Below are positions 25,218 through 33,997 of a stretch of 55,255 nucleotides of DNA, in pieces. The translations under genes and the position numbers were made by a program. Under the pieces are notes generated by a model, which saw only the letters and a list, made by a program, of their open reading frames with translations, searched no databases and had not been told where the DNA came from. This stretch comes from JAVBQG01 sp031549185. GTDB lineage: Bacteria > Synergistota > Synergistia > Synergistales > Synergistaceae. Position 1 is the stretch's first letter; the number at the start of each line of letters is the position of its first letter. The stretch spans positions 1 through 55,255 of the forward strand of contig JAVBQG010000010.1 in NCBI GenBank assembly GCA_031549185.1. Reading direction: 5' to 3'.

Positions 25218-25268
25218 GCGTATCGGTCCGGCGATCGCTTGTTGTGCACGTTCGCCGAACCGATACGC
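25218..25268 (-). other. stem-loop downstream of the TRAP binding-protein gene
   Basis: GCGTATCGGT (25218-25227) pairs with ACCGATACGC (25259-25268), continued by GGCGA/TCGCC (25230-25234/25252-25256), around a 17-nt loop. No T run follows on the minus strand. Stem-loops after binding-protein genes often raise their mRNA level relative to the permease genes, and that is the likely role here. The rest of 25157-25306 shows nothing further. Confidence 0.45.
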
Positions 25269-25306
25269 GAAAAACGAATTGGCTTATGTTTATACGAAAC
25301 GAGTTT

Positions 25307-26296
25307 CTATTTATTCGCCGCGATGATCTTGTCGAGGAGATCCTTGCCCACTTTACTCTCGAACTGCTTGTAAACAGGCTGCGCCAGCTTCTGGAATTCC
25401 GCTTTCTCGGCGTTCGTCAGCTCGTTGACGGCCATTCCGCTCTTTTTGAGATCGGCGAGCATTTTCTGCTCCTCCTGCACGGTCAGCTTTCTCTGCGTAT
25501 CCTTGTAAAATTTCCCGGCGTCGAGCACGATCTTCTGAAGGTCTTTAGGCAGCTTGGAGAAAAAGATCTCGCTCACCGTCAGCGGCGCCACGGCGTAGAG
25601 GTGGCCCGTCAGAGAGAGGTATTTCTGCACCTCATAGAACTTGGAGGTGTAGATCAGGTTGATCGGGTTCTCCTGCGCATCGACCGTCTTTTGTGAGAGT
25701 GCCGTGTAGAGTTCGCCGAAGTTCATCGGGGTCGGGTTGGCGCCGAACGCCTTGAACGTCGCGATGTGGATGGGGTTCTCCATCGTCCTGATTTTGAGCC
25801 CCTTGATGTCGTCGGGCTTTTTGATCGGCCCGCGGTTGTTCGTGACGTGCCTGAAACCGTTCACGCCATATCCGATGATGCGCAGATCCTGTTTCAGAAG
25901 CTCCTTGTTGAGTGACTCGCCGAGTTCTCCGTCGATCAGCTTCTTCGCAGTTGCGTCGTCCTTGAAGAGGAACGGGAACTCGAAGATGTTGAACTTGGGC
26001 TCGAACGTGGCAAGGATAGAGCTGCCGATGATGCCGGCCTCCAGCGTACCGAGCTGCATGGCTTCCGTGGCCTGACGGTCGCCGCCAAGGGACGCGTTGA
26101 TGTGAATGGCGACCTGTATCTGCCCTTTGCTCTTTTCCTCGATATATTTTTTAAGTTCCTGTAGGGCGGGCGTGCTCGGGTGTTGTTCGCTGCCCACCGA
26201 ATGGATCTTCATCTTGTAAGTTGCCGCCTCCGAGCCGGCGACCGCCAGAAAAACGAACAACAAGCTCATAACCAGAATCATCGAATAACGTTTCAT
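25307..26296 (-). CDS. TRAP transporter substrate-binding protein (DctP family)
   Basis: The 329-residue periplasmic receptor has a signal peptide (residues 1 to about 25, ending G-S-E-A). The DctP core includes G-G-D-R-Q-A-T-E-A-M-Q-L-G-T (about 72-85), I-R-T-M-E-N-P-I (about 170) and D-A-Q-E-N-P-I (about 205), where Arg and Asn usually bind the ligand carboxylate. A GTG one codon upstream could also start translation. It serves the DctQM pair encoded at 22353-24142. Confidence 0.92.
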   Translation of the reverse strand: MKRYSMILVMSLLFVFLAVAGSEAATYKMKIHSVGSEQHPSTPALQELKKYIEEKSKGQIQVAIHINASLGGDRQATEAMQLGTLEAGIIGSSILATFEPKFNIFEFPFLFKDDATAKKLIDGELGESLNKELLKQDLRIIGYGVNGFRHVTNNRGPIKKPDDIKGLKIRTMENPIHIATFKAFGANPTPMNFGELYTALSQKTVDAQENPINLIYTSKFYEVQKYLSLTGHLYAVAPLTVSEIFFSKLPKDLQKIVLDAGKFYKDTQRKLTVQEEQKMLADLKKSGMAVNELTNAEKAEFQKLAQPVYKQFESKVGKDLLDKIIAANK

Positions 26297-26336
26297 CACA
26301 ACTCACTCCAGTCTGTTTTATGGTTGGTACAAAGCG

Positions 26337-27323
26337 TCAGACGTTCCTGAACGGAACGCCGTTCAGCCTGCCGACGGGAATCTTGCCCATGACGACGTCG
26401 CGCGCTTCCTCCGAGGAAATCGTGCGGAGTTTTTTGAGCGCATCCTGCGTGTACCACGCGGTGTGCGGTGTGAAGAAAAACCGCTTTTCGCTGAACATCG
26501 GATGGTTCATATCGGGCGAGAATTCACCTTCGATGACGTCGAACCCCGCGCCGGCAATGACACCTTCCTTCAGCGCCACGGTCAGCGCCTCCATATCCAC
26601 CAGAGAGCCGCGCGACGTGTTGATCAGGTGTGCTGTCGGTTTCATGAGACGGATGCGTCTGTCGTCGATGAGGTGGAACGTCTCTTCGACCATCGGGACG
26701 TGAATGCTGACGATGTCGGATTCCCGAAGCAGGTCGTCCAGTTCGTCGTAAACACGCACGCCCATCTCCGCCGCAACCTCGCGGTTCATGAACGGGTCGT
26801 AGGCCACGACCTCTCCGAAGAGCGGTTTCGCCTTGCGTGCCAGATATCTGCCGATCTTGCCGAATCCGACGATGCCGAGTTGCATGCCGCCGATTCTGCG
26901 CGGAACGGGATAGCTCATGTGATACCATGTTTTGTCCTGCTGGACGGTCCAGTTGTAATGGGGCATATAGCGTGCGAGAGAGAGTGCGAAAGCAAGAGCG
27001 TGATCGGAGACTTCTTCAAGGTTAAAATCGGGGACGTTGCATACCATAATGCCGAGCTCCGTTGCCGCAGCTACGTCGACGTTATCGACACCCATTCCAT
27101 GACGGACGACCGCCTTGCACTTTTTTGCACGCGAAAGGACATCCCTGTTGATGTCGGCATTCGCGATGATCAGCACTTCCATCTCGGGTATAACGGGTTG
27201 AAACTCCTCAAGGTTGTTCACAACGACGATTTCAGCCCCGGATTGTTCGATGATGGGGCGTTCGATCTCTTCGATCCCGTCGTCGCACACTACGCTGAAA
27301 ATACAGACAATCGGTTTTGCCAT
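26337..27323 (-). CDS. D-2-hydroxyacid dehydrogenase, CtBP-like (copy 2)
   Basis: This 328-residue paralogue of the protein at 24170-25156 is exactly the same length with the same motifs: G-I-V-G-F-G-K-I-G-R, N-T-S-R-G-S-L-V-D and T-P-H-T-A-W-Y. Long identical blocks, for example D-K-T-W-Y-H-M-S-Y-P-V-P-R-R-I-G, indicate recent duplication. Differences cluster in the N-terminal 60 residues and near residue 260. ATG 27323 was chosen over an upstream in-frame ATG because homology begins there. Confidence 0.92.
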   Translation of the reverse strand: MAKPIVCIFSVVCDDGIEEIERPIIEQSGAEIVVVNNLEEFQPVIPEMEVLIIANADINRDVLSRAKKCKAVVRHGMGVDNVDVAAATELGIMVCNVPDFNLEEVSDHALAFALSLARYMPHYNWTVQQDKTWYHMSYPVPRRIGGMQLGIVGFGKIGRYLARKAKPLFGEVVAYDPFMNREVAAEMGVRVYDELDDLLRESDIVSIHVPMVEETFHLIDDRRIRLMKPTAHLINTSRGSLVDMEALTVALKEGVIAGAGFDVIEGEFSPDMNHPMFSEKRFFFTPHTAWYTQDALKKLRTISSEEARDVVMGKIPVGRLNGVPFRNV

Positions 27324-27367
27324 AGCGGCGCTCCCTCCACTGGTGACGTTTTTCAATGCTCTCTGCT

Positions 27368-28972
27368 TTACTTCCATGCGGCGTCTCCGTGAGAGATTCT
27401 GCCGCCGACGATGTTGCATGTTGCCCTTACGTCTTTCAATTCCACTGCAGGGCGATCGAAGATGTTCCTGTCCAGAACGACGATATCAGCCTCCTTCCCT
27501 TCCGCGAGAGTACCTCGCCACGCATCCATCCCCGCGTTGATCGTGGGGTTTGTCGTGTAGAGGCGCAATGCCTCCTCTATGTTCAAACACTGGTCCGGCA
27601 TCCACGATTCGGAACCTGCGTTTATCTTGCGTTCGACCGCCGCCCAAATACCGTGCCATGGATTGAGAGATTCGATCGGGCAGTCGCTGGAGCCGTTGAG
27701 AACGATTCCGGTCCTTACGAGGCTTCGCCATGGATATGCCCACTCTCTGTCGATTCGGTCGCCGAGGCGCGGCGGCGCCATGAATCTGTCCGATTGTACG
27801 AACGTCGGTTGAATTGTCGCTCCCACGCCAAGGCGTTTCATTCGCTCGATCTGATCGGGACGGCAGATCATGCAGTGGTTGACAAGAAGCGGCAGTTTTG
27901 TCGCGGCGTTTCTGTCGGCACTCTCTCCTCGGGCTGCCTCCAGCGCGTCGAGCAACTGATCGAGCGCAGCATCCCCGATTGTGTGGACAAGGGATTGGCA
28001 ACCGATCGCGTCCAGCTTTGCCAACGTCCGTGTCAACTCTTTGGTCTCGTGCAGCAGCATTCCTGTTTCGGATGGAGCGTCCGAATAGGGCTCGGACAGG
28101 GCCGCAGTCCTCGCGCCGAGGCTGCCGTCGAGGAAAATTTTGTGCCCCTGGTAACGGATCCATCTGTCGCCGAAACCCGTCGTCATCTCTGGCGTCGGGA
28201 GCGTGTCGTGATAAGCGAAGATGCGCGCCTTCAGCTCGTCTTTCGTGAACAGCTCCTGGTAGAGGCTCATGTACTCCTCCATGCCGAGGCTCTCTGCGCC
28301 GCAGGTGAAAATGCTCGTCAGGCCGTAGGAGGCGCACTCATCGAGCGCTGCCCTCAGGCATTCGAGCAACTTTTCCCGGCTGAACATCGCCCGTCCCATT
28401 GCGCTGTGCGCCACGGCCTGTACGTCTTCGACGACGATGCCGGTCGAATCGCCTTTGGCATTTTTGAGGACGCCGGGAGCATCCGAGCGGTCCAGACCGC
28501 AGATTGTCATGGCGACGCCGTTCAGAACTGTGGCGTGCGTACATATCCGTTGTATCAGTACGGGGTTTGCAATACCAAGGCCGTCGAAGTCTCTCTTATC
28601 CGGCATGACCTGTTCGGGCCAGTTCATCTCGTTGAAGTTGTAACCGCAGACCCAGTCGCCCGGTTTTGCGCTCTTTGCCCGTTCTTTCAGGAGTGCCAGC
28701 ATTTCGGCCTTATTTTTTGCTCCGGATAGATCGGCAAACATTTTCTGTTTCGCGTAGGCGAGGAGATGCAAATGACAATCCGAGAGGCCGGGAATAACCG
28801 TCTCCCCTTGTAATTTTAGTTTTTTGCTCTCCGCGAAGAGAGAATGCCCTTTGATGTCTTCATACCTGCCGACGGCCTTTATTGTATTTCCATCGACAAG
28901 GATCGTATCGACTTCCGTAAGCGAGGCGTTGCCCGTCCAAATGGTTCCACCGGTAATGCAAAGTACCTGCAT
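27368..28972 (-). CDS. amidohydrolase family protein, YtcJ-like (copy 2)
   Basis: This 534-residue amidohydrolase has I-T-G-G-T-I-W-T-G at the N-terminus, S-D-C-H-L-H-L-L-A (about 65), V-H-T-I-G-D-A-A-L-D (about 320) and a C-terminal D-I-V-V-L-D-R-N-I-F. The metal-binding H-x-H is present. The start at 28972 coincides with the beginning of the conserved beta-sandwich; the open frame extends further upstream without homology. It is the more distant mate of copy 1 (19483-21063). Together they bracket the aminotransferase, TRAP and dehydrogenase genes. Confidence 0.88.
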   Translation of the reverse strand: MQVLCITGGTIWTGNASLTEVDTILVDGNTIKAVGRYEDIKGHSLFAESKKLKLQGETVIPGLSDCHLHLLAYAKQKMFADLSGAKNKAEMLALLKERAKSAKPGDWVCGYNFNEMNWPEQVMPDKRDFDGLGIANPVLIQRICTHATVLNGVAMTICGLDRSDAPGVLKNAKGDSTGIVVEDVQAVAHSAMGRAMFSREKLLECLRAALDECASYGLTSIFTCGAESLGMEEYMSLYQELFTKDELKARIFAYHDTLPTPEMTTGFGDRWIRYQGHKIFLDGSLGARTAALSEPYSDAPSETGMLLHETKELTRTLAKLDAIGCQSLVHTIGDAALDQLLDALEAARGESADRNAATKLPLLVNHCMICRPDQIERMKRLGVGATIQPTFVQSDRFMAPPRLGDRIDREWAYPWRSLVRTGIVLNGSSDCPIESLNPWHGIWAAVERKINAGSESWMPDQCLNIEEALRLYTTNPTINAGMDAWRGTLAEGKEADIVVLDRNIFDRPAVELKDVRATCNIVGGRISHGDAAWK

Positions 28973-29027
28973 GGTCTCACTTCCTCGTTGCGGGATTTGA
29001 ATGATCTGCGGTTCTGTCGCGGCGGGC

Positions 29028-30170
29028 TTACCCGGGTTTGATCGGATACATGGTATACCGTTTATAGCCGCTGACAATCCTGTAATAACCCTCCAGCTCC
29101 TCGTCCAGCGCCACGTCGCCGGTATCGACGAGAAGCGGCGCGCCTTCGAGCGCATGTAGTTTGTTTTCTGTCGCCAGTATGACCAGGTTCCCCCTGCCGA
29201 CAATCCGTATGACCTCCGGGCTGAACTGCTGGTTGCCTCTGCCGAAGATGAAGCCCTGCCCGCCGATGGGGGTCAGGACGATTCTTACGTCTGCTGCCTT
29301 TGAACGTTCGATGAGGCTCAGTATGTCGCGCTCGCCGAGGTCGGTCCCGATGAGAGAGCCGTCCCAGTACGCGTCGACACCGAGAAGCGTGCCCGCCTCG
29401 TTCAGGTCGGCCGTGACCGCGCGCGTCGTAGTTCCCGCCCCGATCAGCCAGAGCGTCCCCGGCTCCCGCCTGATCGCCTCCGCAACGGTCGCCGCGATTG
29501 CGGCCTGGGCCGCACCTTCCGAGGATGCGGAGCCTGCCTTGAGCCCCTGTACGCGGTTGCGCTCGTACGGGATGCGAAGGTATCCGTAGAGCCTCGCACG
29601 GAGCTCGCCATCCCTATAGGCATTTTCATCTATATCCATAACTTCTGCAAGTCTTTCGTGGATTCTTCCGCGGCTTTCATTTAAGAACAGAATCGAAAGT
29701 TTACCGGCCTGAAGAGGGGAGCTCGCGAAGACCGCGGAGTGGATTTTGACGCCCGCGGGAATGCCGAGGACGAGTTGATTCTCGCCGACCGCCTCGTAGA
29801 CGTTGCGGGCGGTTCCGTCGCCCCCCGCGAAGAGGATGAGGTCCACGCCCGCGTCCGTCATTTTTTTCGCAATCTCCCGCGTGTCGCCTGCGCTGGTGCC
29901 GGAGGGGCCGGGATCGTCGCCTACCACGACCGGGTCGAAGCCCGCGTCTCGCGCGACGCGCTCGCCCATTGGGCCGGCGCCCGCGTAGAGCGTGCAGTCC
30001 CGCGGCAGCTCTTGAAGCGCGAGCGCCGCGCGGGACCCGGCCATGGGGACGGCGCCCATTTCGACGGCGCGTCTCAGTGTCGCGTCGCCGTCGGTGCCCT
30101 TGAGGCCGACGCGCCCCCCCATGCCCGCTATCGGATTGACGATCAGTCCCAGCCGCGGCGCTCGCCTCAT
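29028..30170 (-). CDS. ATP-NAD kinase / AcoX-type kinase family protein
   Basis: This 380-residue protein starts L-G-L-I-V-N-P-I-A-G-M-G-G-R-V-G-L-K-G-T and has the nucleotide-binding F-A-G-G-D-G-T-A-R-N (about residues 112-121) of the NAD kinase/diacylglycerol kinase superfamily. It belongs to the larger ATP-NAD/AcoX group, typically found beside catabolic dehydrogenase clusters rather than acting as the housekeeping NAD kinase. The ATG is four bases after the stop of the gcvPB-like gene, so it is cotranscribed. Its phosphoryl acceptor is unknown. Confidence 0.78.
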   Translation of the reverse strand: MRRAPRLGLIVNPIAGMGGRVGLKGTDGDATLRRAVEMGAVPMAGSRAALALQELPRDCTLYAGAGPMGERVARDAGFDPVVVGDDPGPSGTSAGDTREIAKKMTDAGVDLILFAGGDGTARNVYEAVGENQLVLGIPAGVKIHSAVFASSPLQAGKLSILFLNESRGRIHERLAEVMDIDENAYRDGELRARLYGYLRIPYERNRVQGLKAGSASSEGAAQAAIAATVAEAIRREPGTLWLIGAGTTTRAVTADLNEAGTLLGVDAYWDGSLIGTDLGERDILSLIERSKAADVRIVLTPIGGQGFIFGRGNQQFSPEVIRIVGRGNLVILATENKLHALEGAPLLVDTGDVALDEELEGYYRIVSGYKRYTMYPIKPG

Positions 30171-30174
30171 CCTG

Positions 30175-31749
30175 CTATCTCGGTTCGAAGTAACCCTTGT
30201 ACTTCTTGTTGTAGGCGCGCCACGTGATCGCCCAGCGCTTCGGGTCGTCGAGGATGTCGTGGTCGACGTGGTGAATGGCGGCCCCGTGCGGCGCGTGCAT
30301 TACGACCTCCGGTGTCTCGTAGCACTCGGAGAGCACTTTTTCGAGCACGGCCAGGTATTCGTCGAGCTCCTCCTTCGAGTAGCTCTCGGTCGGCTCGACG
30401 GTGAACGGCTCCGGCACGATCCACGGCTCGTGACTCGACCAGAGGTGCATGCCGTAGTCGAACATGCGGTTGATCACCTGCGCCACGCCGATGCCGGTCT
30501 CATCCTTCAGCTTCTGAAGGCTGTAGCGCACCTGCTCCATGCGGTGCTCGCCCTCCGCGTAGGGGGCGCCGACGCCGCGCATCGCCATGATCCGCTTGAA
30601 GACGTAGTTGTTGTTCAGCACCGCCACGCGCGAGACTTCGCGGAGGTACTCGTCGCCGAGCGACAGGACCCACGAGAAGCCGCGGACGATCGCGGGCAGC
30701 ACGCCGTAGAAGTCCTTGATGCGCGTCGTCTTCGACGGACTCTCCCAGTCGAGGTAGTAGCGGTCGCTCTTGGCGTCGTGGCCCACCAGCGGCGCGGGGA
30801 GGTACTTCACGAGGTGCTCGCGCACGCCGACCACGCCACAGCCCGGCCCGCCGCAACCGTGCGGCGAGGAGAAGGTCTTGTGGATGTTGAAGAAGCAGAG
30901 GTCGAAGTCGGCCTCCCGCGCGCGCGTGATGCCCAGCAGCGCGTTGGCGTTGGCCTGGTCGTAGCTGCAGAGGCCACCGACGCCGTGCACCAGCTTCGTG
31001 AACTCCTTGATCTGCGAGTTGTAGATGCCGATGTCCTCGGGGTTCGTGATCAGGACGGCGGCGGTGCGCTCGTTCACGGCGGCCTTCATGGCCTCGAGGT
31101 CCGGCCTGCCGTTCTCGTCAGGATAGATCGTGATCAGCTTGAAGCCCTTGATCGCCGCGCAGGCCGGGTTCGAGGGGTGCGAGAAGATCGTCGTGATGAT
31201 CTCGTCCTTCGTGTCCTGCAGGCCCTGTGCGTCGACCCAATCGCGGATGACCGTGGCGATCGCGAGGATCGCCTGCGAACCGCCGCCGGGATGCAGGCAG
31301 AAGCGGTCCATGCCGGAGATCGCCTTCATGAACTGCTCGGTCTTGTACATGATCTCCAGCGAGCCCTGCACGGTGCTCTCGTCCTGCCGCGGGTGCGCGT
31401 CGGCGAACGAGGGGAGACTCGCCAGGCGGTCGTTGATCTTGGGGCTGTACTTCATCGTGCACGTGCCCTGTCCGATGTCGACGGTCTCGTCGGCGCCGAG
31501 GTTCTCCTGGCTCAGGTGCATGTAGTGCTTGAGCACGCGCATCTGCGCTATCTCCGGCAGCGCGGGCGGGTTTTTGCGCGCCATCGCGCCCAGCTGCGGC
31601 ATGCCCGCCGCCTTCACCTCGTCCTCGGGCTCGGGCAGGATGATGCCGCGCTCTCCCTTTTTGGAGAGCTCGAAGATGATCGGCTCGTCCCAGCGCGCCT
31701 GATGGTATGTGCGGAATTTTTTATTGAAGTCTCTCGTTCCCATCTCCAT
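30175..31749 (-). CDS. gcvPB: glycine dehydrogenase (decarboxylating)-like subunit 2, divergent
   Basis: This 524-residue PLP enzyme has the P-protein C-terminal half layout: G-T-C-T-M-K-Y-S-P-K-I-N (about 96-107), H-P-S-N-P-A-C (about 191) and the Schiff-base Lys in N-I-H-K-T-F-S-S-P-H-G-C-G-G (Lys 291). It deviates from usual GcvPB in several blocks, for example G-P-G-C-G-V-V-G-V where G-P-G-S/A-G-P is common. Alternative starts are GTG 31758 and ATG 31743. It is preceded by its partner subunit 1, but no gcvT or gcvH is present here. The substrate may be glycine or a different amino acid. Confidence 0.8.
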   Translation of the reverse strand: MEMGTRDFNKKFRTYHQARWDEPIIFELSKKGERGIILPEPEDEVKAAGMPQLGAMARKNPPALPEIAQMRVLKHYMHLSQENLGADETVDIGQGTCTMKYSPKINDRLASLPSFADAHPRQDESTVQGSLEIMYKTEQFMKAISGMDRFCLHPGGGSQAILAIATVIRDWVDAQGLQDTKDEIITTIFSHPSNPACAAIKGFKLITIYPDENGRPDLEAMKAAVNERTAAVLITNPEDIGIYNSQIKEFTKLVHGVGGLCSYDQANANALLGITRAREADFDLCFFNIHKTFSSPHGCGGPGCGVVGVREHLVKYLPAPLVGHDAKSDRYYLDWESPSKTTRIKDFYGVLPAIVRGFSWVLSLGDEYLREVSRVAVLNNNYVFKRIMAMRGVGAPYAEGEHRMEQVRYSLQKLKDETGIGVAQVINRMFDYGMHLWSSHEPWIVPEPFTVEPTESYSKEELDEYLAVLEKVLSECYETPEVVMHAPHGAAIHHVDHDILDDPKRWAITWRAYNKKYKGYFEPR

Positions 31750-31761
31750 GGCCGTCACCCC

Positions 31762-33150
31762 CTACGCCTTCAGAATGTCCGCGAGTGCCGAGACGAGCGC
31801 GTCCATGTCGGCCTGCGTGTGCATCTCGCTGACGCAGTAGAGCGCCGCGTTCTCCGCGCCCGGAAAGTCGGGGGAGAGGTCGTGTCCGCCGAAAATATCG
31901 CGCGCGAGCAAAGCCTTGTTGATCTCGGAGAGTTTCCTGCCGGTGCCCTTGAAGCAGACGGGGAACTCCTTGAAGAACGGCGCGGTCGTCGGGATCTTCA
32001 CGCCCGGCAGTTTCGCCAGTTTGCCCGCCAGATAGCGCGCGCGCTGCATCAGGCCGGTTCCGAGGTCGACCATGCCCTGCGGCCCCATCGTCGCGAGGTA
32101 GACGCCGGCCGTGATGCCCCAGAGGGCGGCCGCGGTGCCGACGAACTCCTTGGCGTTCTCGCGCTGGGCGAACGACGTGCGCTCCCAGGCGACGTCGCCG
32201 AAGCCCCACTCGCCATGCGTGGTCGGCGCGATGCCGAAGAGGCGCGACGGGTACTCCTGCACGAACTTCTCGTCGTCGCAGGAGGCGATGAAGCCGCCGC
32301 GCCCGCCGCCAAAGTGCATGTGGATGCCGAGCGGCTGAATCTCGCCGCAGGCGATGTCCGCGCCGTAGCCGGACGGAGGCGTGAGGACGCCGAGCGACGA
32401 GGGGTCGCACCATACGACGAAGAGCGCCCCTGCACTGTGTGCGATGTCCGCGATCTTTTGTCCCTCTGTCTCGATGACGCCGAGGAATGCGGGGTTCTCG
32501 ATGAATACGGCGGCGACATCGCTCCCCGCCTTGTTTTTCAGGTCCTCGAGGTCGAGCGTCAGGTCGTCCTTCGCCTTCACCGTCTCGACCGCGAGGTCTG
32601 GATGCAGATAGGTCCGGATCACCTTCAGGTGGTCGGGGTTCATCAGCGCCGGCACCAGAACCTTGCCACGGCCCACGATGCGGCACGCCATGCGCAGCGC
32701 CGTCCCTGCCGCCTGCGCGCCGTCGTAGGTCGGCACGTTGCAGAGGTCCGTCTCGAGCAATTCGGCCATCATGCTCTCATATTCGAAGAGCGCCTGGAAG
32801 CGGCCGTGGTCCTCGTAGGGGTCGCCCGCGTAGGCGGTGAGAAACTCCGAGCGGCTGTTGATCTCGTCGCACGACGCCGGCACGTAGTGGTTCCAGCAGC
32901 CGCCGCCGAGGAAGGAGATCGCCTGGTTCGCGCTCCTGTTCTTCGACGCGATCCGCTCGACGCGGCGCTTCAGCGCGGCTTCGGAGAAGATCGGCTCGGG
33001 CAGGTCCATCCTTCTCTTGAAGCGAAGGTCGTCGGGGATACATTTGAAGAATTCGTCGATGCTCGAAACCCCGATCTCCTTCAGCAGCTCGGCCTGCACC
33101 GAGGGCGAGGAGTTCGGAATGTACGGGTGAGACTCGAATTTGTGCGTCAT
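31762..33150 (-). CDS. gcvPA: glycine dehydrogenase (decarboxylating)-like subunit 1, divergent
   Basis: This 462-residue protein opens like GcvPA (Y-I-P-N-S near residue 10, then G-V-S-S-I-D-E-F-F) and keeps R-S-E-F-L-T-A-Y and Y-D-G-A-Q-A-A. Blocks normally strongly conserved are changed: F-L-G-G-G-C-W-N-H-Y instead of F-L-G-A-G-A-Y-D-H-Y, G-D-P-Y-E-D-H-G-R-F-Q instead of P-Y-Q-P-E-x-S-Q-G-x-L-Q, and no I-C-T-N-Q block. The ATG overlaps the SDR stop (ATGA); an open frame continues upstream inside the SDR gene. It forms a heterodimer with the downstream subunit. Confidence 0.8.
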   Translation of the reverse strand: MTHKFESHPYIPNSSPSVQAELLKEIGVSSIDEFFKCIPDDLRFKRRMDLPEPIFSEAALKRRVERIASKNRSANQAISFLGGGCWNHYVPASCDEINSRSEFLTAYAGDPYEDHGRFQALFEYESMMAELLETDLCNVPTYDGAQAAGTALRMACRIVGRGKVLVPALMNPDHLKVIRTYLHPDLAVETVKAKDDLTLDLEDLKNKAGSDVAAVFIENPAFLGVIETEGQKIADIAHSAGALFVVWCDPSSLGVLTPPSGYGADIACGEIQPLGIHMHFGGGRGGFIASCDDEKFVQEYPSRLFGIAPTTHGEWGFGDVAWERTSFAQRENAKEFVGTAAALWGITAGVYLATMGPQGMVDLGTGLMQRARYLAGKLAKLPGVKIPTTAPFFKEFPVCFKGTGRKLSEINKALLARDIFGGHDLSPDFPGAENAALYCVSEMHTQADMDALVSALADILKA

Positions 33151-33953
33151 GCCGTGCCACCTCCGTCGATTGCGAGTATTGCGCCGCTCGCCCAGGGGGA
33201 GAGGTCGCTGAGGAAGAAGTAGGCGGCCTTCGCGATGTCGAGCGGTGTGCCGAGCCTGGCGATGGGTCTTTCGATGCTCTCCGCGATCCATTTTTCGAGG
33301 TCGTAGCCGAGCTGGCGCGCTTCGTCGCGCCAGAGGGGCGTGTCGATGTCGCCGGGGCAGACGCAGTTGGCGCGGATGTTCTGAGCGCCGTGGTCGATCG
33401 CCAGCGCGCGCGTCATGTTCACGATGCCGCCCTTGGCCGCGCAGTAAGCTACGGCCTTCGGCCCGCCCTTGATGCCCCAGCCGGAGCCGATGTTGACGAT
33501 GCTGCCGCCGCCGGCTTTCGCCATCTCGGGTACGAGGTACTTCGACGCGAGGTACGCGCCTTTGAGCCCGACGTCGAGCACGATGTCCCAATCGGCCTCG
33601 GCCAGTTCGACGACGTCCTTGCGGCGAATGACGCCCGCCGCGTTGACGAGGCCGTAGACGGAGCCGAAGTGTTTCGCGGTCTCTGCAGCCGCGTCCTTGC
33701 ACGACGGATCGGAGCTCACGTCGCAGCGGACGAAATACGCGCCGCCGCCGATCTCCTCCGCCGTCTTCGCCCCCGCTTCGGCACTGATGTCCCAGAGGCA
33801 GACCCTCGCGCCGACCGAGACGAGAAATTCGGCGCACCCCCGTCCGATACCGGAGGCCCCGCCGGTGACGACGACGACCTTGCCGCCGAGTCCGAAGACG
33901 CTCTCCCAGCCCTTCACGTCCATCAAGGCGCTCTCCCAGCTTTTCACATCCAT
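33147..33953 (-). CDS. short-chain dehydrogenase/reductase heading the gcvP-like operon
   Basis: This 268-residue SDR has T-G-G-A-S-G-I-G (about residues 29-36), N-A-A-G (about 101), Ser in N-I-G-S-G-W-G and Y-C-A-A-K (about 167-171), and ends in A-I-D-G-G-G. An Asp after beta-2 (C-L-W-D) suggests NAD(H). The N-terminus contains an in-frame tandem duplication, M-D-V-K-S-W-E-S-A-L then M-D-V-K-G-W-E-S-V-F. The upstream copy is preceded by AGGAGGTG at the right spacing and is taken as the start, with the second ATG (33923) as alternative. It is the first gene of an operon with the gcvP-like pair and the kinase. Confidence 0.88.
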   Translation of the reverse strand: MDVKSWESALMDVKGWESVFGLGGKVVVVTGGASGIGRGCAEFLVSVGARVCLWDISAEAGAKTAEEIGGGAYFVRCDVSSDPSCKDAAAETAKHFGSVYGLVNAAGVIRRKDVVELAEADWDIVLDVGLKGAYLASKYLVPEMAKAGGGSIVNIGSGWGIKGGPKAVAYCAAKGGIVNMTRALAIDHGAQNIRANCVCPGDIDTPLWRDEARQLGYDLEKWIAESIERPIARLGTPLDIAKAAYFFLSDLSPWASGAILAIDGGGTA

Positions 33954-33997
33954 ATAAGCCACCTCCTGAATGTTTTTATGTCCTCTATTTCTACATT

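Noticed and set aside
30043..33222. 1059-codon open plus-strand frame opposite the kinase and gcvP-like genes
   Set aside because: It mirrors well-supported minus-strand genes codon for codon, has no ribosome site and has a biased Arg/Val/Asp/His composition.
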